This document shows, piece by piece, positions 26,488 through 34,396 of a DNA stretch of 46,945 bases. Each line of letters opens with the position of its first letter. The first letter of the stretch is position 1. The position numbers were made by a program, and so were the translations under genes. The stretch comes from JBPOJN01 sp052033505 (GTDB taxonomy: Bacteria; UBA10199; JACPAL01; GCA-016699445). Location: positions 1-46,945 of the forward strand of contig JBPOJN010000005.1 of the NCBI GenBank assembly GCA_052033505.1, written 5' to 3'. Below the pieces are notes generated by a model that searched no databases, was not told the origin of the DNA, and saw only the letters and a program-made list of their open reading frames with translations.

Positions 26488-26922
26488 TTAAATCTGTGAA
26501 GACCGAGGCATGACTTCGGTCCCGATGTTTTTATCTTCCGAGACCCATTTTTTGACCCACTCGAGGTCGCCTTTGACCCAAGCGTAGACGAGACCCATCA
26601 AAAGAATCAATACGAAGGCTCCCACTTCGGCCAAGGCCAAGAGGCCGGCTCCGTCCGCGATCCATTTTTTGAAGACGGTCGCGACCGGGAACATGAACGC
26701 GATTTCGACGTCGAAAATGATAAAAAGCAGCGCCATGATGTAGAAGCGCATGTTGAAATTCACCCAAGCGTGCTCGGAGGGGATTTCACCGCACTCGTAC
26801 GTCGACAATTTTTCGGGGAACGGGACTTTCGGCCTTAAAATGCTGCTCAACGTCAGCGACATGAGCACGAAACCGCATGCGACGAGCAGGAAAATCAGGA
26901 CGTTTGAAAATTGGAATAGCAT
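26488..26922 (-). CDS. nuoA: NADH-quinone oxidoreductase subunit A, first copy
   Basis: This 144-residue subunit opens the operon. It has STYECGEIPSEHAWV and the acidic helix IIFDVEIAFMFPVA. The C-terminal 25 residues (VKKWVSEDKNIG and on) are a hydrophilic tail absent from the second copy. AAGGA precedes the ATG at 26922 by 7 bases. The two NuoA proteins share the loop and the Asp-Glu motif but differ over most other positions, so the duplication is old or one copy was acquired from elsewhere. Confidence 0.94.
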   Translation of the reverse strand: MLFQFSNVLIFLLVACGFVLMSLTLSSILRPKVPFPEKLSTYECGEIPSEHAWVNFNMRFYIMALLFIIFDVEIAFMFPVATVFKKWIADGAGLLALAEVGAFVLILLMGLVYAWVKGDLEWVKKWVSEDKNIGTEVMPRSSQI

Positions 26923-26950
26923 GAGCGTTCCTTATAAATGTCGGCGCCGT

Positions 26951-26979
26951 TATTCTTCGGAGACACCCCGGTCTGTCAA
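26951..26979 (-). promoter_or_regulatory. Probable nuo operon promoter
   Basis: On the minus strand TTGACA (26974-26979) and AGAATA (26951-26956) are 17 bases apart. Transcription would begin about 20 bases upstream of the nuoA start. This is the only gap before the 11-kb operon, and the next gene on the right points away, so the main promoter must lie here. Confidence 0.5.
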
Positions 26980-27030
26980 GGTAAAAACCCTTTGACGGTC
27001 CCGTCGAACCTACGCTACCGAGTCCCGCAC

Positions 27031-27231
27031 ATGCAAGACGAGATCAGCGTCGCGCGTTTACGAAAAGACATCGGAAAAAAAGTCGAAGTTTACGCCTTCG
27101 GCGTGGTCTACGCCGGCGTCTTGAAAAGCGTGGACGCGCGGCACAGTTTAATCCGGATCGAAGACGAGGTGGACTATGTCGTACTGGAAATCGAGCGCAT
27201 CGAGAATTTTCACGTGGCGGACTCTCGTTAG
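27031..27231 (+). CDS. Small protein of unknown function, 66 aa
   Basis: A 66-residue protein starting at ATG 27031. The in-frame opening to 26938 passes through the nuo promoter, so the internal start is preferred. The sequence (VARLRKDIGKKVEVYAFGVVYAGVLKSV, then HSLIRIEDEVDYVVLEIERIENF) suggests a small SH3/Sm-like beta barrel, but I cannot name a family. It overlaps the next gene by 56 bases in another frame. Confidence 0.55.
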   Translation: MQDEISVARLRKDIGKKVEVYAFGVVYAGVLKSVDARHSLIRIEDEVDYVVLEIERIENFHVADSR

Positions 27232-27574
27232 CGCCTTGCTGGCGGTCGTCATCCTAAAAACCGGCGACGCGCGCGCGGCCGGTTCGTCCCAAGAAGAAAA
27301 CCACGCCAAGGCGACGCAGGACCTCGTCGTGACCCTGTCCGGGCTGACGGCGTATTCGGAATTCCAGGAAATCCGCGCCGCTTTGATGAAGACCGAAGGC
27401 ATGGATAAAGTCGTCATCGACCAGGAAGCGCCGGGATTCGTTATGTTAAAGGCGAGTTATGCCGGCGAGGCGCATGGATTGATCGAAAGCCTCGAGACTT
27501 ATTTTCCGAAGAAGTACACGATCAAAGAAAAGAACCTGCCGAATCACCAAACCGAGATCAGTATCACGAAGTAA
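27176..27574 (+). CDS. Small exported protein of unknown function
   Basis: A 132-residue protein with a likely signal peptide (basic SSASRIFTWR, core TLVSALLAVVIL, end near ARAAG). The mature part alternates helix and strand (VVTLSGLTAYSEFQEIRAAL, then VVIDQEAPGFVMLKASY, then HGLIESLETYF), which resembles a small alpha/beta domain of the kind found in periplasmic assembly proteins, without a firm family match. The ATG at 27176 has GAGGTGG 4-5 bases upstream, which supports a true 56-base overlap with the preceding gene. It ends 12 bases before the convergent def stop. Confidence 0.6.
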   Translation: MSYWKSSASRIFTWRTLVSALLAVVILKTGDARAAGSSQEENHAKATQDLVVTLSGLTAYSEFQEIRAALMKTEGMDKVVIDQEAPGFVMLKASYAGEAHGLIESLETYFPKKYTIKEKNLPNHQTEISITK

Positions 27575-27586
27575 ACAGCGGCCGCC

Positions 27587-28150
27587 TCAACCCACGTAGA
27601 CGGGCCCCTTGCCTTTTTCGACGACGCCGTCTTCGACCATTTTTTTAAGCTTCCTCTTATAAAGGTCTTTTTTGATGCCCGAGAGCTGATCGAAGATCAG
27701 TTTGCCGTCGAGATGGTCGATCTCATGCTGGAACGCGACCGCGAGCAGGTCTTCTCCGATATATTTGACCGGTTTGCCATCCCGATCCAGGCCTTCCAGG
27801 ACGACTTTCTTCGAGCGCTCCATAGGCACGGTGAGTCTCGGCAGGGATAGGCAGCCTTCTTCCCAGATGATTTTTTCTTCGCGGATTTTGATTACGGGAT
27901 TGATGATCGCCTTGGGGTCGGGCTTGTGTTTTTCTTTTCCGGCCTCGTCCGCTTCCAAAAGACCCACGTCCACGACCAAGATCCGTGAAGAGATACCGAC
28001 TTGAGGCGCGGCCAGTCCGACGCCGGGCGCGTCGTACATGGTTTCGTACATGTCATCGATGAGCTTTTGGACGCCGGCGTCCACCTTCGCCACGGGAGCG
28101 GCGACTTTTTTTAAGACCGGATCGGGGTATTGGACGATTTTTAAGATCAT
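27587..28150 (-). CDS. def: Peptide deformylase
   Basis: This 187-residue metallo-enzyme removes the formyl group from new proteins. All three motifs are present: GVGLAAPQVG (about residues 43-52), EGCLSLP with the metal-binding cysteine, and QHEIDHLDG with the two metal histidines and the catalytic glutamate. It starts two bases after the priA stop, so it is co-transcribed with priA and the toxin-antitoxin genes upstream. No fmt gene follows in the window, unlike the common def-fmt arrangement. Confidence 0.96.
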   Translation of the reverse strand: MILKIVQYPDPVLKKVAAPVAKVDAGVQKLIDDMYETMYDAPGVGLAAPQVGISSRILVVDVGLLEADEAGKEKHKPDPKAIINPVIKIREEKIIWEEGCLSLPRLTVPMERSKKVVLEGLDRDGKPVKYIGEDLLAVAFQHEIDHLDGKLIFDQLSGIKKDLYKRKLKKMVEDGVVEKGKGPVYVG

Positions 28151-28152
28151 AA

Positions 28153-30153
28153 TTACATCAAATCGACGGGATCGACGTTTACCAGCATCTTCACGCTTGA
28201 TGGTAGGTCATTTTCGGCGAAAGCGTCAAGCAGGGCTAAGAGTTTCGGCTGCAGTTTGGCGTAAGCCGCCGTTTTGATCAAAAGGTGCCAACGGTAGCGG
28301 TTTCTGACTTTTTCGATCGCGCAGGGCGAGGGACCGAGCAGGGCTTCCGGGGAGACAATGATTTTCGCGAGCTTTTTGGCCAGTCCCGAAATGGCCTGAC
28401 GCACGAGCGAGGCGTTGATGCCGGAAAAACGCACCTCCACGATGCGGCAATGCGGCGGATAATGCGCTTCGCGTCGCGAGGACTGTTCCTGCTCGTAAAA
28501 ATCGCGGGCGTTTTGCGACATCGCGGCTGTCAGCGATTTGTGGTCCGGCCGAAAGGTCTGGATCAAGACCTGACCGGGTTTTTGAGCGCGGCCGGCACGG
28601 CCTGAGACTTGGGTTAGCGTCTGGAACATGCGTTCGCTCGCGCGGAAGTCCGGCAAGTGCAATCCCACGTCGGCGTCCAGGATGCCTACCAAAGTCAGGT
28701 GCGGATAATCGTGTCCCTTGGTGATCATCTGCGTGCCGATCAGGATGTCGATCTCGCCGCGGCGCATTTTTTCGAGCGTCGTCAGCCACTCGCCGCCCGC
28801 GGTGCTGTCCCGGTCCAAACGCGCCGTACGCGCCAAGGCGAAAAGCTTGGCGACCTCTTGGGCGACTTTTTCGGTACCGAAGCCGCGCTGGGTCAGCGAT
28901 CCTTCGCGGCATTGCGGGCACAAGGCCACATGCGGGCGCCGCTGGTCGCAGTAATGGCACAAAAGATAGTAGCCTTTCGGCTCGCGGTGCAGCGTCAGCG
29001 AGATGTCGCATTGATCGCACGTAGGAACGTGGCCGCATAAAGCGCATAAAACAAACGGCGCGATGCCGCGGCGATTCAAGAACAACATGACCTGCTCGCG
29101 GCGATTCAGCGTCTTCCGCATTTCTTCCAGCAAGAGCGGCGAGAAGATCGCGTGGCCATCTTTTTCACGGCGGCGGTCGATGAGTACGGTCTTGGGGAAA
29201 CTCACTCCCGGAGGGCGTTCGGTCAGCCGGACGCAGGCGATTTTTTCGCGCGTGACGTTTTCCTGCGTTTCGAGAGACGGCGTCGCCGTGCCCAAGATCA
29301 CCGGCAGTCCGCTTTCGCGTGCTTTCCAGAGCGCCAAATCGCGCGCGTGATAACAAAAACGTTCTTCTTGTTTGTAAGACGCGTCGTGCTCTTCGTCGAT
29401 GACGATGAGGCGCAGATCGGGAAACGGCAGGAAAATTCCCGACCGCGTCGCGACCACGAGCGAGAATTTCCCTAAGCGAATGTCCTGCCACGTGCTGAGC
29501 CTTTGCGCGGGCGTCAAGCCGCTGTGGTACACGACCGAAGATTTCCCGAGGGAGGCGAAACGCCCGATCTGTTGCGGTGTCAGCCCGATCTCCGGCACGA
29601 GCAGTAGAGCCTGGCCTCCGTCGCGCAGTAAGTGTCTCACGGCTTCCAGATAAACTTCCGTCTTACCGCTGCCCGTGACTCCTTGAAGAAGGACCGGTTT
29701 GCGCGAGGCGAGGGAAGCGAGCACGTCGGAGACGGCTTTTTTCTGGTGTGGTGTCAGCTCGACCGTGTCGTTACGCGAAAAATCGCCGGAGACCGGCAAG
29801 ACCTTGCGCGGTTTCGGATTGGTCTTCTTCTGCGAAAAAATTTCGGGCGGCAGGAAATGGCGCAACACCTCCCCGATCGGCGTCAGGTAGTAAGCTGAGG
29901 CCCATTCCAGGAGTTTCAAATCTTTAGGCGTGAGGATCGGAGTGTCGTCCAAGATTTTTTCAATGGGTTTGAGCTTGATCCGCGCCGGCGGCGGCACCGC
30001 GCGCAGGAGGCAGCCCACGACGCTCTTGCGCCCCAAAGGCACGAGCACGCGTTGGCCGGGGCGCACCTGGCCGCGTAACTCTTCGGGGATTTGATAAGTC
30101 AGGGGATGGCGCATCGCCAGAGGAAGAAGGACTTCGAAGGCCAAGGTGTTCAT
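28153..30153 (-). CDS. priA: Primosomal replication helicase PriA
   Basis: This 666-residue superfamily-2 helicase restarts stalled replication forks. It has Walker A GVTGSGKTEVYLEA, the DEEH box (IDEEHDASYKQEE), and the paired zinc sites with CALCGHVPTCDQC and LCHYCDQRRP...CPQC. The helicase C-terminal motif ILIGTQMITKGHD and the TQVSGRAGRA block follow. An N-terminal DNA-binding domain (about 1-105) is present; the whole is somewhat shorter than the E. coli protein. The ATG at 30153 directly follows the TAA of the PIN toxin gene. Confidence 0.96.
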   Translation of the reverse strand: MNTLAFEVLLPLAMRHPLTYQIPEELRGQVRPGQRVLVPLGRKSVVGCLLRAVPPPARIKLKPIEKILDDTPILTPKDLKLLEWASAYYLTPIGEVLRHFLPPEIFSQKKTNPKPRKVLPVSGDFSRNDTVELTPHQKKAVSDVLASLASRKPVLLQGVTGSGKTEVYLEAVRHLLRDGGQALLLVPEIGLTPQQIGRFASLGKSSVVYHSGLTPAQRLSTWQDIRLGKFSLVVATRSGIFLPFPDLRLIVIDEEHDASYKQEERFCYHARDLALWKARESGLPVILGTATPSLETQENVTREKIACVRLTERPPGVSFPKTVLIDRRREKDGHAIFSPLLLEEMRKTLNRREQVMLFLNRRGIAPFVLCALCGHVPTCDQCDISLTLHREPKGYYLLCHYCDQRRPHVALCPQCREGSLTQRGFGTEKVAQEVAKLFALARTARLDRDSTAGGEWLTTLEKMRRGEIDILIGTQMITKGHDYPHLTLVGILDADVGLHLPDFRASERMFQTLTQVSGRAGRAQKPGQVLIQTFRPDHKSLTAAMSQNARDFYEQEQSSRREAHYPPHCRIVEVRFSGINASLVRQAISGLAKKLAKIIVSPEALLGPSPCAIEKVRNRYRWHLLIKTAAYAKLQPKLLALLDAFAENDLPSSVKMLVNVDPVDLM

Positions 30154-30513
30154 TTAAACCAACGGGACTTTTTTAGACTGCCTGATTTTCTGGTCTCGGG
30201 TCATGAGAGGTACTTGATAAGCCAAACTCGTTGCGGCGATCAACTCGTCGGCGGGATCGCTGCGGAAATCGAGTTTTTTGAGGTGGCGGCAGACTTCGAG
30301 GTCGATCGGCCAGATTTCGATTTGCGACAGCGTGCGTACGACCGAGGCGTCGTCTAAGTCGATTTCGATTCTTTTCAATTCCTTAAGTTTCGCGATTTCC
30401 CATAGTACGATGGCCGAAATGCTCCAGGAATTTTCCGCCAGCAGCTTCCTTTCCTTGGGCGTGAGATCTCCGGTCAGGGCGAAAATCAGTATGTGGGTAT
30501 CAAGATTCAGCAT
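30154..30513 (-). CDS. vapC: VapC-type PIN-domain toxin
   Basis: A 119-residue PIN-domain ribonuclease, expected to cut RNA when freed from its antitoxin. Acidic site residues are D5 (LDTH), E39 (LWEIAKL), D86 or D89 (SDPADELIAATS) and D107 (TRDQKI). Its start at 30513 overlaps the antitoxin gene by 14 bases. The stop TAA is followed immediately by the priA ATG, so toxin and priA appear to share an mRNA. Confidence 0.92.
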   Translation of the reverse strand: MLNLDTHILIFALTGDLTPKERKLLAENSWSISAIVLWEIAKLKELKRIEIDLDDASVVRTLSQIEIWPIDLEVCRHLKKLDFRSDPADELIAATSLAYQVPLMTRDQKIRQSKKVPLV

Positions 30514-30757
30514 CCCAGCGGATCCCCGTGGACATTACGTCCCCTTTGATCGTGATCTTGTCCTTTAAAGAGCCTATTAAATCGCCAGAACCGGAACGTA
30601 TGGGCACGAGTTTGGCGACGGGCTTGCCGTGATTCGTAATCACGATGCCCTTCGGAGTGATGTGCTGGATCAGCGAGAGGCAGTGCGCCTTGAACTCGGC
30701 GGACCCGACGACGGTTGTAGAACGCTTGACGGATTTGAGACCCTTCGTGGATTTCAT
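30500..30757 (-). CDS. Phd/YefM-type antitoxin
   Basis: This 85-residue protein is a Phd/YefM antitoxin: VGSAEFKAHCLSLIQHI is the DNA-binding helix region, and ITNHGKPVAKLVPI the conserved strand pair. The disordered C-terminus (KGDVMSTGIRWDAES) would bind the PIN toxin. The first 15 residues are basic (KSTKGLKSVKRSTT) and longer than usual. The candidate -10 lies only 7 bases before the ATG at 30757, so either the mRNA is leaderless or an internal start is used. Such antitoxins normally repress their own promoter. Confidence 0.9.
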   Translation of the reverse strand: MKSTKGLKSVKRSTTVVGSAEFKAHCLSLIQHITPKGIVITNHGKPVAKLVPIRSGSGDLIGSLKDKITIKGDVMSTGIRWDAES

Positions 30758-30763
30758 GAGTTC

Positions 30764-30793
30764 AATGTACGAAAAATGGCCTAATCTTGTCTA
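30764..30793 (-). promoter_or_regulatory. Candidate promoter of the antitoxin-toxin-priA-def unit
   Basis: On the minus strand TAGACA (30788-30793) is followed after 18 bases by TACATT (30764-30769). The -10 is so near the antitoxin ATG that the message would be leaderless or start further in. The remaining gap to the tRNA gene is AT-rich and holds a perfect 12-base palindrome ATCCCTAGGGAT (30907-30918) upstream of the tRNA. Confidence 0.35.
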
Positions 30794-30935
30794 GTCATAA
30801 TTTATGTCCACTTTTTAATCGATTCTTACCCTATTTAAAAAATGATTGGATTTATCGCCGGACCCAAGATAACCGTCGCGCCTTGATTTTTTGCGCTTTC
30901 CTTCGGATCCCTAGGGATTTCATTGTCTTTTGAGC

Positions 30936-31009
30936 CGGGGCGTAGCTCAGCCTGGTAGAGCGCTTGCTTCGGGAGCAAGAGGTCGCAGGTTCAAATCCTG
31001 TCGCCCCGA
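30936..31009 (+). tRNA. tRNA-Pro (anticodon CGG)
   Basis: A 74-base cloverleaf fits fully: acceptor CGGGGCG/CGCCCCG, D stem GCTC/GAGC with AGCCTGGTA loop, anticodon stem CTTGC/GCAAG with loop TTCGGGA (anticodon CGG), variable AGGTC, T stem GCAGG/CCTGT with loop TTCAAAT, and discriminator A. The 3' CCA is not encoded. A protein-coding gene starts 25 bases downstream on the same strand with its own Shine-Dalgarno. Confidence 0.97.
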
Positions 31010-31033
31010 CTGAGAAGACAAAGGAGAATCCGT

Positions 31034-31357
31034 ATGACCGTCAAACTCCACGATAAAAAATGCCTCCCCTGCGAAGGCGGCACGGAAAAACTGAAAGCGG
31101 CTCAGGTGAAGCTTCTTCTGAAGAAAGTGCCGAAGTGGAAAGTGAAGGCCGGGAAGCTGAGACGGGATTTCAAATTCAAGAACTTCCTCAAGGCCATGGT
31201 CTTCGTGAACGGCATGGCCCGGATCGCGGAAAAGGAACAGCATCACCCGGACTTCGAAGTGCATTATAATAAGGTCGGCGTCACCATCTGGACGCATGCG
31301 ATCCACGGCCTTTCCGAAAACGACTTCATTCTGGCGGCGAAAATCAATGCTCTTTGA
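31034..31357 (+). CDS. phhB: Pterin-4a-carbinolamine dehydratase
   Basis: This 107-residue enzyme recycles the pterin cofactor of aromatic amino acid hydroxylases; many bacteria keep it without a hydroxylase. The active-site signature is present: EKEQHHPDFEVHYN with H70-H71-P72, then VTIWTHAIHGLSENDF with H88. AAAGGAG precedes the ATG. It begins 25 bases after tRNA-Pro, so the tRNA and the mRNA may be one transcript. The stop overlaps the next gene by 11 bases. Confidence 0.93.
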   Translation: MTVKLHDKKCLPCEGGTEKLKAAQVKLLLKKVPKWKVKAGKLRRDFKFKNFLKAMVFVNGMARIAEKEQHHPDFEVHYNKVGVTIWTHAIHGLSENDFILAAKINAL

Positions 31358-32663
31358 TCTCATTGAAGAATCTAAGAAATTGATCGGTATCCGTTCTGTT
31401 TCCGAGGACGGGACGGAAAAGATCGTCTCCCATCTGAAGCCGTACGCGGAAGCATTGGGTTTCCACATCACCCAACAACCGAATCCCGAAGACCAGCGCG
31501 AAATCAACCTGATCGCGCACACGGAGCCGAAAGGCTCGAAAAACCTGTGCCCGCGCGGTTTGGCCTTGGTCACGCACTTGGACACCGTGCCGGGTGGCGA
31601 CACATCGCTTTGGACGAAGACGAACAACGACCCTTGGAACGCGACCGTTGCCGACGGGAAAATCTACGGTCTGGGCAGCGCGGATACGAAGCTGGATTTC
31701 CTGTGCAAGCTGCTGGCGTTGGAACGCGTGGGTTTAAAGAATATCAAAATCCCCGTCGCGTTGATCGGCACTTATGGGGAAGAGCGCTCGATCGCCGGCG
31801 CGCGGCAGATCCGCGACGCCGGTCTCATGAATCCAAAATTTGCATTGATTAGTGAGCCTTCGAATTTGAAGGCGGTCACGGCGCATAAAGGGATTTTGTA
31901 TTTCAAAGCTGTCTTTAATGACGGCCGCGGTGCCACGCAAAACGCCGCAGGCGAATCTCGTTCTTTTCACGGAAAATCCGCGCACGGCTCGATGCCGCAT
32001 CTGGGGGAGAATGCGATTGCCAAGGCGATCCAGTGGCTTGGGAGTCAGAACGGCGTCGAAGTCGCCGAGATCCAGGGTGGCACGGTGCATAATGTCGTTC
32101 CCGAGTTGTGCAAGGTCCGCGTGGAAAAATCGGTTACGGCCCCGCGCGTGGATTTCTTGAAGAAATTTCTAGTACGTTTGGAAGAGGCGCGCGCGTTCTT
32201 GAAGACGCGAACGCATCCCGACTTCGATCCGCCTTATACGACGGATAATTTCGGAGTCCTGCGTTCCCAAGGCGACGGGTCTCTCTATCTCGAATTCGAT
32301 TTCCGCCTGATTCCGGATACGGACGAGGAAAAAATCACGCAGATGTTTCGCGACTTGGAAAAAGAAACGCCCGGTTTGAAGAGCGAACTTTTCCGCAAAA
32401 ACCCGCCGCTCCATACGCTCCCCACCACCGAATTAGCGCAGCGAGTCAGCGCCGCTCAGCGCGAAAGCGGCCTTGACGTGGGCTCGTTTGTGAAATCTGG
32501 AAATACCGAAGGCCCGATCTTCCAGGAAATGGGTGCTGAGGCCGTGATCTTGGGTCCGGGTCACTCGACGGGCAATATCCATGCGCCGAACGAGCACAAT
32601 GAGATCGCCCAGCTCCACAAGGCCGTGGATTTCTATGAAGTTTTCCTGCGCGGATTTTGTTAA
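31347..32663 (+). CDS. M20-family metallo-amidohydrolase (ArgE/DapE-like)
   Basis: A 438-residue zinc-dependent deacylase or peptidase. Metal ligands are visible: H77-x-D79 in THLDTVPGG, D113 in GSADTKLDF, the catalytic E145-E146 pair in GTYGEERSI, and a C-terminal histidine in GNIHAPNEHN. A dimerisation domain with AHGSMPHLGENA lies in the middle. The start at 31347 overlaps the preceding stop by 11 bases; the longer start at 31296 lies deeper in phhB. The neighbour AstA-like gene suggests an N-acyl amino acid (N-acetyl- or N-succinyl-arginine or ornithine) as substrate, but sequence does not settle this. Confidence 0.88.
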   Translation: MLFDLIEESKKLIGIRSVSEDGTEKIVSHLKPYAEALGFHITQQPNPEDQREINLIAHTEPKGSKNLCPRGLALVTHLDTVPGGDTSLWTKTNNDPWNATVADGKIYGLGSADTKLDFLCKLLALERVGLKNIKIPVALIGTYGEERSIAGARQIRDAGLMNPKFALISEPSNLKAVTAHKGILYFKAVFNDGRGATQNAAGESRSFHGKSAHGSMPHLGENAIAKAIQWLGSQNGVEVAEIQGGTVHNVVPELCKVRVEKSVTAPRVDFLKKFLVRLEEARAFLKTRTHPDFDPPYTTDNFGVLRSQGDGSLYLEFDFRLIPDTDEEKITQMFRDLEKETPGLKSELFRKNPPLHTLPTTELAQRVSAAQRESGLDVGSFVKSGNTEGPIFQEMGAEAVILGPGHSTGNIHAPNEHNEIAQLHKAVDFYEVFLRGFC

Positions 32664-32672
32664 GATAGCGGC

Positions 32673-33515
32673 ATGTCCGCCGGTTTTTTAATTCGCCCCG
32701 CTTCGCCTCCAGACAGCGCCGCCCTGTATCGGCTTTCATCGACGCTTGCGGTGCGCGGCTTCCTGACGTTGCCGACCTCACGCGCGGAATGGATCCGGCT
32801 TATTGATTTATCCCAAGATTCTTTCGCCGGAAAATCTCCTCAAGGTCATTATGGTTTCGTTCTCGAAGACACCGCTTCCCATCGCTTGATCGGCTCTTCG
32901 CTCTTGATCGCGCGTCACGGCACGCCGTCCTTTCCGCATTTGGCCCTCGTCGTCGACGAGACGGAGCAGAGGCTCACTCTTTCCGTCGATGGAAAAGGCA
33001 TGTCCGAATTGGGAGGCTTGATCTTGGAGCCGGATTTTCGCGGCCATCCTCTGAAACTGGGCAAGGCCTTGTCGCTTGCGCGTTTTGCGTATTTGCGCCG
33101 TCATGCCGAGCGCTTCAGTCCCCGTCTCATCGCGGAGTTCCTGCCGCCGTTTTTGCCGGAAGGACGTGCGCCGTTATGGGAGGCTTTGGGACAAAAGCTG
33201 ACGGGTTTGAGCTACCGCGAAGCCGATGAACGTTCGCGCACGGACAAGTCGTTTTTCACGTCGGTCTTTCCGCATCATCCGATCCCGTTCGCGGATCTCT
33301 CGTCCGAAGCGCGCGCGGTGATTGGCCGCGTGGGCCCGGAGACGGAGCCCGCTGTGAGCATTGTGACGTCGCTGGGTTTGAAATATTTGCATGAAGTCGA
33401 TCCTTTCGATGGAGGGCCTCATTACGGGGCTGAGGTGCAGGATATTCGTTTTGAAGTCGCGGAAAAATTTTTCGAACAAACACCGGAGGTCGCATGCCCG
33501 CTCCTACGATCTTAA
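32673..33515 (+). CDS. astA: Arginine N-succinyltransferase-like enzyme (AstA family)
   Basis: This 280-residue protein has the AstA pattern: an N-terminal GNAT-like half (FLIRPASPPDSAALYRL, HYGFVLEDT), then SELGGLILEPDFRG, AEFLPPFLPEGRAPLWEALGQKL, DKSFFTSVFPHHPIP, AVIGRVGPETEPA and VDPFDGGPHYGAEVQDIRF. It is about 60 residues shorter at the C-terminus than E. coli AstA, ending soon after the FDGGP block. AstA transfers succinyl from succinyl-CoA to the alpha-amino group of arginine in the AST degradation pathway. The gene starts 9 bases after the M20 gene and overlaps the pentein gene by 22 bases. Confidence 0.87.
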   Translation: MSAGFLIRPASPPDSAALYRLSSTLAVRGFLTLPTSRAEWIRLIDLSQDSFAGKSPQGHYGFVLEDTASHRLIGSSLLIARHGTPSFPHLALVVDETEQRLTLSVDGKGMSELGGLILEPDFRGHPLKLGKALSLARFAYLRRHAERFSPRLIAEFLPPFLPEGRAPLWEALGQKLTGLSYREADERSRTDKSFFTSVFPHHPIPFADLSSEARAVIGRVGPETEPAVSIVTSLGLKYLHEVDPFDGGPHYGAEVQDIRFEVAEKFFEQTPEVACPLLRS

Positions 33516-34396
33516 TGGGCGACCCCGCGGAATTCCGCATCGCCGGAGGCGCGAATCCGTTCACGCGCACGTGGTGGGGGAGTCGGAAAAGCGTTGATCG
33601 CGGACGTGCGATCGCTCAGTGGGGAAATCTCAAAAACGTATTGGAACGTTACGGCGTGCGCGGGCACGTGATCCCCTCCCATCCCGAACATCCCGGGCTC
33701 GTTTATCCGGCGAACGCCGGCGTGCGTTTGGGGGATGTGTTCGTGCTTTCGAATCTCCTGCCCACGCGCGCGGGGGAGCAGCCCATCTATGAAGAGACGG
33801 TGAAACAAATCGGACTCACGACCCGCAAGATTCGTTCGCGTTTCGAGGGTGAGGCGGATTTTTTTCCGGTCGGGAATCGCTACGTCTTCACTTACGGCGC
33901 CGTGAAGACGCAGAAATTCCAGCCGAAGTTCGCGATCCCGCCTTGGGTGCGCGTCTACGGTTTTCGTTCCGAGCGGCATGCCATGGAAGAGCTGCGTTCT
34001 TTCCTGCCGAAGGGCACGGAGATTGTAGATTTCGAATTAATCGAAGAGTCGCATTATCATGGCGATACCGTGTTTTGTTCCTTCGGGCCTAACCGGGAAT
34101 TCCTACTCGCTTATCTCGAGGGCATTACGGCGGCCGATCGCGAAAAGTGCCGGTATATCTTCAAAGAAAAGGTGATCCCGCTTTCTTCCCGCGATGCGTT
34201 TCATTTTGCGGCGAATTCTTTCCAAGTTTCGACCGAATCGGGTCTCGTGCTTTTCATGCCGGAAGGGGTCAGTCAAACCTTGCTAGATCAAATCGCCGAA
34301 CGCGGCGTCCAGCCCGTGACTGTCGATGTCAGTGAGTTTCTGAAAAAGGGCGGGGGCTCGGTGAAGTGTATGATAGGAGATTTAGGTTATTTGTAA
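33494..34396 (+). CDS. Guanidino-group-modifying pentein (DDAH/amidinotransferase family)
   Basis: A 300-residue member of the pentein superfamily (COG1834 type). Features follow the family order: NPFTRTWW and AIAQWGNLKNVL near the start, VYPANAG (70-76), FEGEADFFP with E118 and D122, the catalytic histidine H189 in HYHGDTVFCSFGP, FHFAANSFQV, and the nucleophilic cysteine C292 in GGGSVKCMIGDL. Penteins act on arginine or derivatives (deiminase, dihydrolase, dimethylargininase, amidinotransferase). GGAGG lies 5 bases before ATG 33494. Because AstB is also a pentein but much longer (about 440 residues), this shorter enzyme next to astA may take its place; this is inference. Its stop abuts the convergent radical SAM gene. 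Confidence 0.85.
   Translation: MPAPTILMGDPAEFRIAGGANPFTRTWWGSRKSVDRGRAIAQWGNLKNVLERYGVRGHVIPSHPEHPGLVYPANAGVRLGDVFVLSNLLPTRAGEQPIYEETVKQIGLTTRKIRSRFEGEADFFPVGNRYVFTYGAVKTQKFQPKFAIPPWVRVYGFRSERHAMEELRSFLPKGTEIVDFELIEESHYHGDTVFCSFGPNREFLLAYLEGITAADREKCRYIFKEKVIPLSSRDAFHFAANSFQVSTESGLVLFMPEGVSQTLLDQIAERGVQPVTVDVSEFLKKGGGSVKCMIGDLGYL

Noticed and set aside
30947..31627. Minus-strand 226-codon frame
   Set aside because: It overlaps tRNA-Pro, phhB and the M20 gene; its C-terminal residues SGRQDLNLRP are the usual antisense shadow of a tRNA.
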